Of a stretch of 64,000 nucleotides of DNA, positions 1-10,450 are shown piece by piece. The translations under genes and the position numbers were made by a program. How positions within the stretch are numbered: the stretch's first letter is position 1; each line of letters starts with the position of its first letter. Source of the stretch: Streptomyces indicus (GTDB lineage: Bacteria > Actinomycetota > Actinomycetes > Streptomycetales > Streptomycetaceae); contig NZ_FNFF01000008.1 of assembly GCF_900100315.1 (NCBI RefSeq), positions 292,448 to 356,447 of the forward strand, given 5' to 3'. Under the pieces are notes generated by a model. That model worked only from the letters and a program-made list of their open reading frames with translations, was not told where the DNA came from and searched no databases.

Positions 1-107
1 CGCGGCCAGATCATGCCAGGGCGGGCCGGTACGGTATGCCGGGACAGCACACCGCCGGACCACACATGGGTGCGGTCGGGACTGACGGAGAGGGCTGGTA
101 GGTAGCT

Positions 108-2144
<2,037 letters not shown>

Positions 2145-2152
2145 CGCAAGAC

Positions 2153-2194
2153 AAAAGGGCGGGGCCTCTCCATTCGGAGAGGCCCCGCCCTTTT
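2153..2194. terminator. Bidirectional hairpin terminator between pknB and crgA
   Basis: A perfect 19-bp stem (2153-2171 with 2176-2194) with an ATTC loop. It has A-rich sequence on the left flank and a T-run on the right, so it can end transcription from both convergent genes. Confidence 0.93.
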
Positions 2195-2214
2195 GCGGCC
2201 CTACGAAGCGGCCG

Positions 2215-2472
2215 CTACTTCCACTGCGTCGAGACGCCGAACCCCGCCGCGATGAAGCCGAAGCCCACGACGATGTTCCAGTTGCCGAACGCCTCGATCG
2301 GGAGCCGGGTGTCGGTGACGTAGAAGATCACGATCCAGGCGAGGCCGACGAGGAACAGCGCCAGCATCACCGGGGCGACCCAGCTGCGGTTGGTCAGCTT
2401 GATGGCGGCCGACTGCTTCGACGACGGCGGCGGCGTGTAGTCGGCCTTCTTGCGGATACGTGACTTCGGCAC
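2215..2472 (-). CDS. crgA: Cell division protein CrgA
   Basis: Small membrane protein of 85 residues that coordinates septum formation in actinomycetes. It has the basic N-terminus PKSRIRKKADYTPPP and two transmembrane helices (about residues 32-52 and 65-82), the usual family layout. The GTG start was chosen because the family begins with (M/V)PKSR and an AGGAGA ribosome site lies just upstream. The reading frame stays open far upstream, but that extension has no family resemblance. It is convergent with pknB, which fits the conserved locus. Confidence 0.95.
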   Translation of the reverse strand: MPKSRIRKKADYTPPPSSKQSAAIKLTNRSWVAPVMLALFLVGLAWIVIFYVTDTRLPIEAFGNWNIVVGFGFIAAGFGVSTQWK

Positions 2473-2626
2473 GAGGGTCTCTCCTGTCGATGCGCTGCGT
2501 GGCCGCGCAGGGAACGTGTTGTGGCTGGCCGCGCCGAGCGGGGCGGGCACGTATGGGGGACCGTTTGCTTCCCCCGGGCGTCCGTTAGCGTAGTGCTTCC
2601 GCGGCGCCGTAAGGAGTAAGGGTACG

Positions 2627-3394
2627 TTGAGCAATTCTGCCGACAGCCCCGACGAGGGCCGCCGACCGGGGCGGCGGCCGGTGAGAGTGCTCACCGCGGG
2701 CGTCTTCGCGCTCGCCGGGCTCATCTTCGTCACGAGCTTCAACACGGCCAAAGGCACCAATATCCGTACGGATGCCTCGCTGCTCAAGCTCTCCGACCTG
2801 ATCCAGGAGCGCAGCCACAAGAACGGGCGCCTGGAGGAGTCCCTCGGCTCGCTGCGCGGCGACGTGGAGGCGCTGGCCGAGCGGGACAACGGGGCATCGG
2901 CCGAGGAGGAGGCCGAGCTCAAGAAGCTGGAGAAGGACGCCGGCACCAAGAAGCTCGAGGGCGAGGCCGTCTCCGTGACCCTCGCCGACGCCCCGCCGGA
3001 CGCCACCGCCAAGCTGCCCGGCTACCCCGAGCCCTCGCCCAACGACCTGGTGATCCACCAGCAGGACCTCCAGGCCGTGGTCAACGCCCTGTGGAAGGGC
3101 GGCGCCGAGGGCATCCAGGTCATGGACCAGCGCCTGATCTCCACGAGCGCCGTGCGCTGCGTGGGCAACACCCTGATCCTCCAGGGCCGCGTCTACTCGC
3201 CCCCGTACAAGATCACGGCGGTAGGCGACCCCGGGAAGCTCAAGAAGGCGCTGAACGCCTCGCCGGAGATCCAGAACTACCTCCTCTACGTGAAGGCGTA
3301 CGGCCTCGGCTGGAAAGTCGACGAACCGGGGGCAGTGACTCTTCCCGGCTACTCGGGCACAGTGGATCTCCATTACGCACAGCCTGTGGAGTAG
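2627..3394 (+). CDS. DUF881 family membrane-anchored protein
   Basis: 255-residue protein of the DUF881 family, common beside divisome and sortase genes in actinobacteria; its biochemical role is not known. It has a short basic N-terminus, a single membrane anchor (about residues 22-42), a coiled-coil stretch rich in Glu/Lys (about 55-115), then the extracytoplasmic DUF881 domain with the pattern NDLVIHQQDLQAVVNALW and the ending VDLHYA. The start is TTG at 2627, supported by AAGGAG ten bases upstream. It is divergent from crgA, with 154 bp between the two starts. Confidence 0.88.
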   Translation: MSNSADSPDEGRRPGRRPVRVLTAGVFALAGLIFVTSFNTAKGTNIRTDASLLKLSDLIQERSHKNGRLEESLGSLRGDVEALAERDNGASAEEEAELKKLEKDAGTKKLEGEAVSVTLADAPPDATAKLPGYPEPSPNDLVIHQQDLQAVVNALWKGGAEGIQVMDQRLISTSAVRCVGNTLILQGRVYSPPYKITAVGDPGKLKKALNASPEIQNYLLYVKAYGLGWKVDEPGAVTLPGYSGTVDLHYAQPVE

Positions 3395-3444
3395 CAGCCC
3401 GTGAAGTGGGCGTCGGGGAGTAGGCGTCGGGGAGGGACCGGCCC

Positions 3445-4164
3445 GTGTCGGTGCGAGTGATCGTCAGGACCTTCAGCGAACTGTGCATCACCTTCGGCGC
3501 CTTGATCGTGCTGTTCGTGACGTATGTCCTGTACTGGACCGGCATCAAGGCCGATGCCGCGATGGACAGCCAGATCGACGAGCTCCAGGACCGGTGGGCC
3601 AACGGCGCGATGACCAGCGCCGAGCTGGAGGCGGCGGGCGGCAGCGCCGAGGTGCCGGACGACGCGAACCCGCCGGCGCCCGAGCCGTACGAGGACGGCA
3701 AGCCCTTCGCCGTGATGTACATCCCGCGGCTCGGTGACAGCTGGAGCAAGCCCGTCCTGGAGAACACGAAGACCAACACCCTGAAGAAAGGCCTCGGGCA
3801 CTACGCGAACACCGCGCAGCTCGGCCAGAAGGGGAACTTCGCGGTGGCCGGCCACCGGCGCACGTACGGCGACCCGTTCAAGGACTTCCCGAAGCTGCGC
3901 AAGGGCGATGCGGTGGTCCTCAACGACGGGCGGACCTGGTTCACGTACCGCATCGAGAACGAGAAGCCGTACAAGACGCTGCCCAGCGATGTCGCGGTGA
4001 TCGATCCGGTGCCGCGCAAGTCCGGTTTCGACGGACCTGGGCGGTATCTCACCCTGACGACCTGTGAGCCGGAGTGGGGGCACAGCCACCGGCTGATCGT
4101 CTGGGCGCACCTCGATTCCACTCAGCCTGTGGACGCCGGGAAACCGGAGGCGCTGCGCCGTTAG
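3445..4164 (+). CDS. Class E sortase
   Basis: Cysteine transpeptidase that anchors surface proteins carrying an LAXTG-type signal to the cell wall. It has one N-terminal signal-anchor helix (about residues 10-32). The catalytic triad is visible: His137 in AVAGHR, Cys207 in TLTTC and Arg216 in HRLIVW. At 239 residues it is the shortest of three sortases in this cluster. The GTG start follows GGAGGGACC. It is transcribed with the downstream small membrane protein and pabA. Confidence 0.93.
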   Translation: MSVRVIVRTFSELCITFGALIVLFVTYVLYWTGIKADAAMDSQIDELQDRWANGAMTSAELEAAGGSAEVPDDANPPAPEPYEDGKPFAVMYIPRLGDSWSKPVLENTKTNTLKKGLGHYANTAQLGQKGNFAVAGHRRTYGDPFKDFPKLRKGDAVVLNDGRTWFTYRIENEKPYKTLPSDVAVIDPVPRKSGFDGPGRYLTLTTCEPEWGHSHRLIVWAHLDSTQPVDAGKPEALRR

Positions 4165-4219
4165 GCTGGTGGCGTACGTCAGCGGAAGGGACGGGGCGTA
4201 CGTCAACGGAAGGGACAGC

Positions 4220-4426
4220 ATGTACGGCTGGATCTGGCGGCATCTCCCGGGCAATGCCTGGGTGAAGGCACTCATCTCGCTGCTGCTCATCCTGGGCGTG
4301 GTCTATGTCCTGTTCCAGTACGTCTTCCCGTGGGCGGAGCCGCTGCTTCCGTTCAACGACGTGACGGTCGACGAAGGCATGGGCGCGGGGGCCGGTGCGG
4401 CCGCCGCGGGCGCGGGGGCCCTGTGA
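4220..4426 (+). CDS. Small membrane protein of the sortase-pabA cluster
   Basis: 68-residue protein not recognised by name. It has one hydrophobic helix (about residues 17-36) flanked by Trp-rich N-terminal residues, an acidic segment LPFNDVTVDEG and a Gly/Ala-rich tail. The ATG at 4220 was chosen for its GGAAGGGA site; the frame extends upstream to 4169 but with repetitive sequence and no better site. Its stop overlaps the pabA start by one base (TGATG), so the two are translationally coupled. Confidence 0.7.
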   Translation: MYGWIWRHLPGNAWVKALISLLLILGVVYVLFQYVFPWAEPLLPFNDVTVDEGMGAGAGAAAAGAGAL

Positions 4427-5064
4427 TGGGCGCGCGCATCCTGGTCGTCGACAACTACGACAGCTTCGTCTTCAACATCGTCCAGTACCTGTACCAACTG
4501 GGCGCCGAGTGCGAGGTCGTGCGCAACGACGAGGTGTCGACCGCGCACGCGCAGGACGGCTTCGACGGTGTGCTCCTGTCCCCCGGGCCCGGTGCGCCCG
4601 AACAGGCCGGTGTCTGCATCGAGATGGTGAAGCACTGCGCCTCGACCGGCGTCCCGGTCTTCGGAGTCTGCCTCGGCATGCAGTCGATGGCCGTGGCGTA
4701 CGGCGGTGTCGTGGACCGCGCGCCGGAGCTCCTGCACGGCAAGACCTCGCTCGTACGGCATGAGGGGGCCGGTGTGTTCGCGGGCCTGCCCTCGCCGTTC
4801 ACCGCGACCCGCTACCACTCCCTCGCCGCGGAGCCCGGGGCCTTCCCGGCCGAGCTGGAGATCACCGCGCGCACCGAGGACGGCATCATCATGGGCCTGC
4901 GCCACCGCGAACTGCCGGTGGAGGGCGTGCAGTTCCACCCCGAGTCGGTGCTGACCGAGCACGGCCACCGGATGCTCGCCAACTGGCTGGTCCAGTGCGG
5001 CGATACGGAGGCGGTGGCCCGCTCGGAAGGCCTCGCCCCCGTTGTGGGCAGGGCCACCGCGTGA
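4426..5064 (+). CDS. pabA: Glutamine amidotransferase, aminodeoxychorismate/anthranilate synthase component II
   Basis: Class I glutamine amidotransferase of 212 residues that supplies ammonia to chorismate-using enzymes in folate or tryptophan synthesis. The N-terminus LVVDNYDSF is typical of TrpG/PabA. The catalytic residues are Cys82 in GVCLGMQ, His171 and Glu173 in QFHPES. No component I gene is adjacent, so the partner must be elsewhere. It overlaps the preceding and following genes. PabA versus TrpG cannot be settled from sequence alone. Confidence 0.9.
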   Translation: MGARILVVDNYDSFVFNIVQYLYQLGAECEVVRNDEVSTAHAQDGFDGVLLSPGPGAPEQAGVCIEMVKHCASTGVPVFGVCLGMQSMAVAYGGVVDRAPELLHGKTSLVRHEGAGVFAGLPSPFTATRYHSLAAEPGAFPAELEITARTEDGIIMGLRHRELPVEGVQFHPESVLTEHGHRMLANWLVQCGDTEAVARSEGLAPVVGRATA

Positions 5065-6566
5065 CGTCCACGCGACCTGAGCAGGGCGGTACCCCGTACG
5101 GCGACGCGTACGGGGATCGCGGCTCGGGCGCGTACGGGGACGGGGCGTACGGAGACGGTGCGTACGGCAACGGCCCGGGCTCCTATGGGGAGCGTGCCGC
5201 GTTCGAGGCCGAGGTGGAGCGGCTCGACGATCCGCTGAACGACCCGCTGCCGGGGCAGCACCCTTCGCCGTGGTTTCGCGCCTCCGCGACCGGGACCCCC
5301 GCCTCCGCCCCCGCCGACCCTGCTCCCGCCCAGGCCCGCCAGGAGCCGCAGCAGGAGTGGTACGACCCGGAGGGGTTCCAGCGGGACTGGTACGGGGCGC
5401 AGGGGCCGCAGGAGACCTCGTACGGGACCGGGTATGCGGAGGGCGGCTCCTATGGGGGCGGTGCCGCGTACGGGGGGCAGACGGCCCCGTATGCGGATCC
5501 CTCACCTGCGGGTGCCGCGTATACGGAAGCCTCGCAGGCGACTCCGTACTCGGACCCGGAGTACACCGACCCGGCGTACACCGACCCGATATCCCAGGCC
5601 GCGGCCCAGCGCCCGGCCATGGACGCCTCCGCGTACGAGGCGATGTACGACCGGACCGGACCGGCCCCCACGGCGTCCGCCGTCTCCGGCGAGACCGTGA
5701 GTCTCGGCGGCACCGTCCCGCCGGCCGTGTCCGGGCAGACCGTCGGGCTGCGCCGCTCGCGCGACGAGGACCCGCTGCCCGCCACCGATGACCAGACCGT
5801 CGGCCTGCGGACCTCCGACACCCGCCGCTCGCTGCGCAAGCCCGTGCCCGGCCTCTCGCGGCTGGAGGCGCGGCGGGCCGAGCGCGCCAAGAAGCCGAGC
5901 CCCGCGGTGCTGGCCAGCCGGGCGCTCGGCGAGGTGTTCATCTCCATCGGCGTCCTGATGCTGCTGTTCGTCACGTACCAGCTGTGGTGGACCAACATCC
6001 GGGCCGAGCAGCAGGCCGGCGCCGAGGCCGACAAGATCCAGGAGAACTGGGCGAAGGGCAAGGGCAAGCCCGGCGCCTTCGAGCCCGGCCAGGGCTTCGC
6101 TCTGATGCACATCCCCAAGCTGGACGTCGTCGTGCCCATCGCCGAGGGCATCAGCAAGCCCAAGGTGCTCGACCGCGGCATGGTCGGGCACTACGGCGAG
6201 GAGAGCATCAAAACCGCGATGCCCGAGGACAAGCAGGGCAACTTCGCGGTGGCCGGCCACCGCAACACCCATGGCGAACCGTTCCGCTACATCAACAAAC
6301 TGAAGCCGGGCGACCCGATCGTCGTGGAGACGCAGAACAAGTACTACGTCTACAAGATGGCGAGCATCCTGCCGCAGACGACGCCCGACAACGTCGCGGT
6401 GCTCGACCCGGTCCCCAAGGGATCGGGGTTCACCAAGCCCGGCCGGTACATCACGCTGACCACGTGCACACCGGAGTTCACCAGTACGTATCGCATGATC
6501 GTCTGGGGCGAGCTGGCCGAGGAGCGGCCGCGCGAGAAGGGCAAGCCCCCCGCGCTGGTTGAATGA
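5061..6566 (+). CDS. Class E sortase with long disordered N-terminal region
   Basis: 501-residue sortase. The first 270 residues are low-complexity and cytoplasmic, with repeats of AYGDG and clusters of Tyr, Pro and acidic residues. A membrane helix (about 294-314) and the sortase domain follow, with His400 in AVAGHR, Cys469 in TLTTC and Arg478 in YRMIVW. The GTG start at 5061 overlaps the pabA stop (GTGA), and its stop overlaps the next sortase start (ATGA). The disordered cytoplasmic tail may be a regulatory or interaction region; that is inference. Confidence 0.9.
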   Translation: MTSTRPEQGGTPYGDAYGDRGSGAYGDGAYGDGAYGNGPGSYGERAAFEAEVERLDDPLNDPLPGQHPSPWFRASATGTPASAPADPAPAQARQEPQQEWYDPEGFQRDWYGAQGPQETSYGTGYAEGGSYGGGAAYGGQTAPYADPSPAGAAYTEASQATPYSDPEYTDPAYTDPISQAAAQRPAMDASAYEAMYDRTGPAPTASAVSGETVSLGGTVPPAVSGQTVGLRRSRDEDPLPATDDQTVGLRTSDTRRSLRKPVPGLSRLEARRAERAKKPSPAVLASRALGEVFISIGVLMLLFVTYQLWWTNIRAEQQAGAEADKIQENWAKGKGKPGAFEPGQGFALMHIPKLDVVVPIAEGISKPKVLDRGMVGHYGEESIKTAMPEDKQGNFAVAGHRNTHGEPFRYINKLKPGDPIVVETQNKYYVYKMASILPQTTPDNVAVLDPVPKGSGFTKPGRYITLTTCTPEFTSTYRMIVWGELAEERPREKGKPPALVE

Positions 6567-7351
6567 CACACGACGAGTCGTACGAAGACGGGGCAGGACA
6601 AACGACAGTGGTAGCCACCGACCAGGGCGAGCAGACGCAGCGCCCCGCTCCCGCACGGCGCCCTCGCGGCCGCGGCCCCATCGCCACGGCGGTCATGGTC
6701 TTCGGCGAGCTCCTGATCACCGCCGGCCTGGTGCTCGGCCTGTTCGTCGTGTACTCGCTGTGGTGGACGAACGTGCTCGCCGACCGTGAGGCCCAGAAGC
6801 AGGGCGACGCGGTGCGCAACGAGTGGGCGGGCCGCGGCGGCGAGGACGGCGGCCCCGGCGAGCTGAACACCAAGGACGGCATCGGCTTCCTGCACGTCCC
6901 GGCGATGAAGAACGGCGAGATCCTGGTCAAGAAGGGCACGGACCTCAAGACCCTCAACGACGGGGTCGCCGGCTACTACACCGACCCCGTCAAGTCCGCG
7001 CTCCCCGAGGACGACAAGGGCAACTTCTCGCTCGCCGCGCACCGGGACGGCCACGGAGCCAAGTTCCACAACATCGACAAGCTCGACAGCGGTGACGCGA
7101 TCGTCTTCGAGACGAAGGACCGCTGGTACATCTACAAGGTGTACAAGACGCTCCCCGAGACCTCGAAGTTCAACGTGGACGTCCTGAACCCGGTCCCGAA
7201 GGAGTCGGGCGCCAAGAAGCCCGGCCGCTACATCACGCTCACGACCTGCACGCCGGTCTACACCTCGAAGTACCGGTACATCGTGTGGGGCGAGCTGGAC
7301 CGCGTCGAGAAGGTGGACGCGCGGCGGACGCCGCCGAAGGAACTCCGCTAG
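6563..7351 (+). CDS. Class E sortase
   Basis: 262-residue third sortase of the cluster. It has an N-terminal basic segment, one membrane helix (about residues 44-64) and a sortase domain with His160 in AAHR, Cys229 in TLTTC and Arg238 in YRYIVW. It starts inside the stop of the previous gene and is probably made from the same mRNA. In streptomycetes class E sortases attach chaplins and other surface proteins; the substrates of this copy are unknown. Confidence 0.92.
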   Translation: MTHDESYEDGAGQTTVVATDQGEQTQRPAPARRPRGRGPIATAVMVFGELLITAGLVLGLFVVYSLWWTNVLADREAQKQGDAVRNEWAGRGGEDGGPGELNTKDGIGFLHVPAMKNGEILVKKGTDLKTLNDGVAGYYTDPVKSALPEDDKGNFSLAAHRDGHGAKFHNIDKLDSGDAIVFETKDRWYIYKVYKTLPETSKFNVDVLNPVPKESGAKKPGRYITLTTCTPVYTSKYRYIVWGELDRVEKVDARRTPPKELR

Positions 7352-7419
7352 ACCTTCCTCCGGCCCCCGGCCCGCTCCACAGGGCCCTCGTCAAGCCTTC
7401 CCCCGAGCTATCCACTGAG

Positions 7420-7619
7420 TTATCCACAGCCGTTTCCACAGCTGCGGAAAACTACGACGATCTGTGGATAACCCTTCAGGTGTTGACGCCGGTACGACTG
7501 CGCCTCCGCCATACGGAAGAGCGGCCACCCCTTGTCCTGTCTGGGAAAACCCAGCTCAGCGACAAGGGGTACGTACGTTCCCCACAGCGTGCACAAGATC
7601 CGGCACGCGCTGTGGATAA
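7420..7619. promoter_or_regulatory. Cluster of DnaA-box sequences
   Basis: Three perfect TTATCCACA boxes lie in a 200-bp gene-free region: 7420-7428 (plus), 7463-7471 (minus) and 7611-7619 (minus). Weaker relatives occur nearby (about 7408 and 7432). The density is far above chance for this base composition. It resembles a DnaA-binding or titration site next to the origin region. No AT-rich unwinding region or dnaA/dnaN gene is present, so it is not oriC itself. Confidence 0.7.
7527..7570. repeat. Nested inverted repeat in the DnaA-box region
   Basis: The outer arms ACCCCTTGTC (7527-7536) and GACAAGGGGT (7561-7570) are perfect complements. They enclose a second perfect hairpin, CTGGG-AAAA-CCCAG (7541-7554). 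It lies between the second and third DnaA boxes and downstream of the sortase operon. It could be a terminator or a structured DNA element; no T-run follows. Confidence 0.7.
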
Positions 7620-7627
7620 TTGCGCGC

Positions 7628-8524
7628 TCAGGTGAGCTCGGACGTGCGAATCAGTAGCACTGCGACCGTCATCAGCAGGACCACGGCGCAGGTACCCCAC
7701 TGCACGAGGGCGCGGTGGCTGCGGGGTGCGTGCAGCATCCCGTACGCGACGATGGCGCCGGCGATCAGCCCGCCGACGTGGGCCTGCCAGGCGATGTCAC
7801 TCCGGTAGAGCGGAACGATCAGCAGGAACACGGCGAGAACGGCGATCGGCACAAGGTTCTGACGCTGGCGGCGCAGCAGAACGACGGTGGCGCCCAGCAG
7901 GCCGAAGACCGCTCCCGACGCCCCGAGCGACGGCTGGTTGGGAGCCACGAGGAAGTACGTCATGGCATCGCCCGCCAGGCCCGAGATCAGGTAGAGCGCA
8001 AGGTAGCGGGCACGGCCGAGAGTCTCTTCCAGATGCGTACCGAGCAGCCACAGCAGCAGCATGTTCCCGGCGATGTGCGTCAGATCCTGCTGCGCGAACA
8101 TCGAGGTGAACAGGCGATACCACTCGCCCTCGGCCACGCCGATGACCTCTCCCAGGGCCGGATCCCAGGCGCGGCCGACCAGCACCAGAGCGTCCACGAC
8201 CCGGTCCCCGCCCACCTGGATCGCAAGGAAGACCGCCAGGTTCAGGATCACCAGGATCTTGGTCACCAGGCGGGTGTCCGCGACGACCACGCCACCCGCA
8301 AGGTTCCGCGGCTGGTTGGCGGAAGCCGCATGCCCCGTCCCCGACCCCTCCCGCACACAGTTCGGGCACTGGAACCCCACCGAGGCGCTGATCATGCACT
8401 CGGGGCAGATCGGCCGCTCGCAGCGCGTGCAGGTCACGCCCGTCTCGCGGTCCGGGTGCCGGTAGCAGCCGGGCAGGCCGGGGGCGCCCTGCGGCTGCTG
8501 CGGGCTGCCTGGCACCTGGTCCAT
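7628..8524 (-). CDS. Rhomboid family intramembrane serine protease with zinc-finger N-terminus
   Basis: 298-residue protease that cleaves membrane proteins within the bilayer. Residues 20-56 hold a B-box-like zinc finger with Cys/His pairs (CYRHP, CTRC, CPEC, CPNC). Six or seven helices follow. The catalytic Ser203 lies in GASGAVFG, His249 in AHVGG, and the HxxGN motif uses His150 and Asn154. The ATG at 8524 was chosen because it follows AGGGGA and begins the Pro/Gln-rich leader usual in actinobacterial homologues. Substrate unknown. Confidence 0.93.
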   Translation of the reverse strand: MDQVPGSPQQPQGAPGLPGCYRHPDRETGVTCTRCERPICPECMISASVGFQCPNCVREGSGTGHAASANQPRNLAGGVVVADTRLVTKILVILNLAVFLAIQVGGDRVVDALVLVGRAWDPALGEVIGVAEGEWYRLFTSMFAQQDLTHIAGNMLLLWLLGTHLEETLGRARYLALYLISGLAGDAMTYFLVAPNQPSLGASGAVFGLLGATVVLLRRQRQNLVPIAVLAVFLLIVPLYRSDIAWQAHVGGLIAGAIVAYGMLHAPRSHRALVQWGTCAVVLLMTVAVLLIRTSELT

Positions 8525-8655
8525 GAGGTCCCCTTTATCTGCGTACGTATCTGTGTACGAAGGCATCGGAAGGCGTGCGAAGCAGCACACCGCCCTGCTC
8601 ATCCTTACGGACGGGCAGGGCGAAATGGTTCCCCCGGCGCACGGGCGTCAAGCGC

Positions 8656-9183
8656 TCAGCGCTTCTCCACCGCCACCGACTCGATGACCACGTCGGAGAC
8701 GGGCCGGTGTGTGGCGGGGTTGACCGGGGTGGCCGCGATCGCGTCGACCACCTTGCGGCTGGGGCCGTCGACGACCTCGCCGAAGATGGTGTGCTTGCGA
8801 TTCAGCCAGGTCGCCGGGGCGACCGTGATGAAGAACTGCGAGCCGTTGGTGCCGGGCCCGGCATTCGCCATGGCCAGCAGATACGGGCGGTCGAAGCGCA
8901 GTTCGGGGTGGAACTCGTCGGCGAACTCGTAGCCCGGGCCGCCCGTGCCGTTCCCCAGCGGGTCGCCGCCCTGGATCATGAAGCCGCTGATCACACGGTG
9001 GAAGGACGTGCCGTCGTACAGCGGGTCCGTGGACTTCTGGCCGGTCGCCGGGTGGGTCCACTCGCGCTCGCCGGTGGCGAGTTCGACGAAGTTGCGGACC
9101 GTCTTGGGCGCGTGGAACGGCATCAGCCGGACCTCGATGTCGCCCTGATTGGTCCTGAGGGTGGCGTACAGCTGCTCAGCCAC
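8656..9183 (-). CDS. Peptidyl-prolyl cis-trans isomerase (cyclophilin)
   Basis: 175-residue cytoplasmic cyclophilin that catalyses proline isomerisation during folding. Signature segments are FHRVISGFMIQGGDP and GTNGSQFFIT, containing the active-site Arg, Phe and Gln. There is no signal peptide. The GTG start at 9183 follows GGAAGG by seven bases. Transcribed in the same direction as the rhomboid gene, 131 bp upstream of it. Confidence 0.94.
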   Translation of the reverse strand: MAEQLYATLRTNQGDIEVRLMPFHAPKTVRNFVELATGEREWTHPATGQKSTDPLYDGTSFHRVISGFMIQGGDPLGNGTGGPGYEFADEFHPELRFDRPYLLAMANAGPGTNGSQFFITVAPATWLNRKHTIFGEVVDGPSRKVVDAIAATPVNPATHRPVSDVVIESVAVEKR

Positions 9184-9571
9184 GGTGTGCCTTCCGTTGT
9201 CGCGTCCAACGCCCAGAATCCTCGCACGCAGCGGCCCGTGGGGAGGAGAACGCGACAACTCCTGGCCGAACCCTGCCCGGTCCCTGGACGAGTCCCTGCC
9301 GGAAGGGGGCGCATCGCGCCGATCCGTGGCATTGTCTGCCGCAAGCTCCCCTTGCACCGCAATGCCCGAAGATCACCCGATACCCGAGGAACAGCCACCC
9401 GAGGATCAGCGCGGCGCCCGACTCCGTTTATCCGCGCGCCACCAGGACACCCGCGAAGGTCGGACCATGACCCGGATGCCCGTCCGCGCATGCCGGGGCC
9501 CTGCCCGACAGGCATGATCCCTAAAAGGGTGGAAAGGTGAAATACCGTACGCCACCGAGGAGGAGGATCCC
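9184..9571. other. Gene-free spacer between cyclophilin and DUF5324 genes
   Basis: About 390 bp separating divergent genes. It must hold both promoters. No RNA gene, convincing small ORF or strong repeat was seen apart from the GGAGGAGGA ribosome site of the next gene near 9558-9566. Confidence 0.6.
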
Positions 9572-10315
9572 GTGACCCGCATTGACAGCGCGCGTGCCGC
9601 GGCCAGCTCGGCGAAGGAGAGCGTGCGGCACGCCGCGGAAGCGGTGGCGCCCTACGCCGGCACGGCAAAGGACCGGGCCGCGCATTATGCGCACGAGGCT
9701 CGCGTACGGCTCGCGCCCGTGGTCTCCGACGCCGCACACCAGGCCGCCGACCAGGCGCGCACGCAGTACGGCGCCCATGTGGCGCCACGACTGAAGCAGG
9801 CGCGTACGCACGTACCGCCGAAGCTGGACCAGGCCGCCCAGGACGCGGCCGACGCGACCCGGCGCGCCGCCCACCAGGCGGCCGACTTCACGCGTCCGAA
9901 GATCGAGCAGGCCGTCGCCGCGGCAGGCCCGGTCAAGGACGCCGCGGTCGACCGCAGCACGGCGGCCGTCGCCGCGCTGCGCGGACAGGTCTCCTCGAAG
10001 GAGATCCAGCGTCTGGTCCGCCGCCACGAGCGCCGGGCTTCCGCCGGCCGCTTCGTGAAGCGGCTCGCGGTGGTGGGTGCGATCGGCATGGCCGCCCTCG
10101 CCGCCTGGAAGTGGTGGGACAAGCAGGCCAACCCGGACTGGCTGGTCGAGCCGCCCGCGCCCACCGAGGTCGCGGAGACCGGTTCGACGACGCTGACGTC
10201 GGTGGACGGCAGCGGTCAGTCGATCCTCGACCCCGAGGTCCAGGCCAAGCAGGCCGAGGCCGAGGCGGGCGAGGGGGCGGACTGGTCGCCGCAGCGGCCG
10301 GACGAGAGGGCCTGA
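9572..10315 (+). CDS. DUF5324 family protein
   Basis: 247-residue protein of an actinobacterial family of unknown function. Residues 1-135 form long Ala-rich amphipathic helices with repeated basic and acidic residues, resembling apolipoprotein- or LEA-like helical repeats. One short hydrophobic segment with Trp-Lys-Trp-Trp follows (about 168-186), then an acidic tail. The GTG start has the strong site GGAGGAGGA. A large hairpin terminator and a parS site follow directly. Confidence 0.85.
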   Translation: MTRIDSARAAASSAKESVRHAAEAVAPYAGTAKDRAAHYAHEARVRLAPVVSDAAHQAADQARTQYGAHVAPRLKQARTHVPPKLDQAAQDAADATRRAAHQAADFTRPKIEQAVAAAGPVKDAAVDRSTAAVAALRGQVSSKEIQRLVRRHERRASAGRFVKRLAVVGAIGMAALAAWKWWDKQANPDWLVEPPAPTEVAETGSTTLTSVDGSGQSILDPEVQAKQAEAEAGEGADWSPQRPDERA

Positions 10316-10327
10316 TCAGAAGTACGC

Positions 10328-10372
10328 ACGCCGAGGGGCGGGAGACCGGCTGGGTCTCCCGCCCCTCGGCGT
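10328..10372. terminator. Hairpin terminator after the DUF5324 gene
   Basis: A 20-bp stem (10328-10347 with 10353-10372) around a short loop, very GC-rich. It lies between convergent genes, so it probably works for both. Confidence 0.88.
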
Positions 10373-10384
10373 TTCACGTGAAAC
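10371..10384. promoter_or_regulatory. parS: parS centromere site (ParB binding)
   Basis: The 14-bp palindrome GTTTCACGTGAAAC is an exact match to the known Streptomyces ParB-binding site. Such sites cluster around oriC and load ParB for chromosome segregation. It abuts the DUF5324 terminator stem and lies between convergent genes, so it interrupts no coding sequence. Confidence 0.9.
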
Positions 10385-10450
10385 ATCGGGCAGTTGCTGG
10401 TGCTGACACCGGGCCCGGGCAGGGCCCGACACGGACGCTCCGCCGGGCCC

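Noticed and set aside
7352..7627. Chromosomal origin oriC
   Set aside because: Only three perfect DnaA boxes are present and dnaA, dnaN and an AT-rich unwinding region are absent, so this is at most a DnaA-binding cluster.
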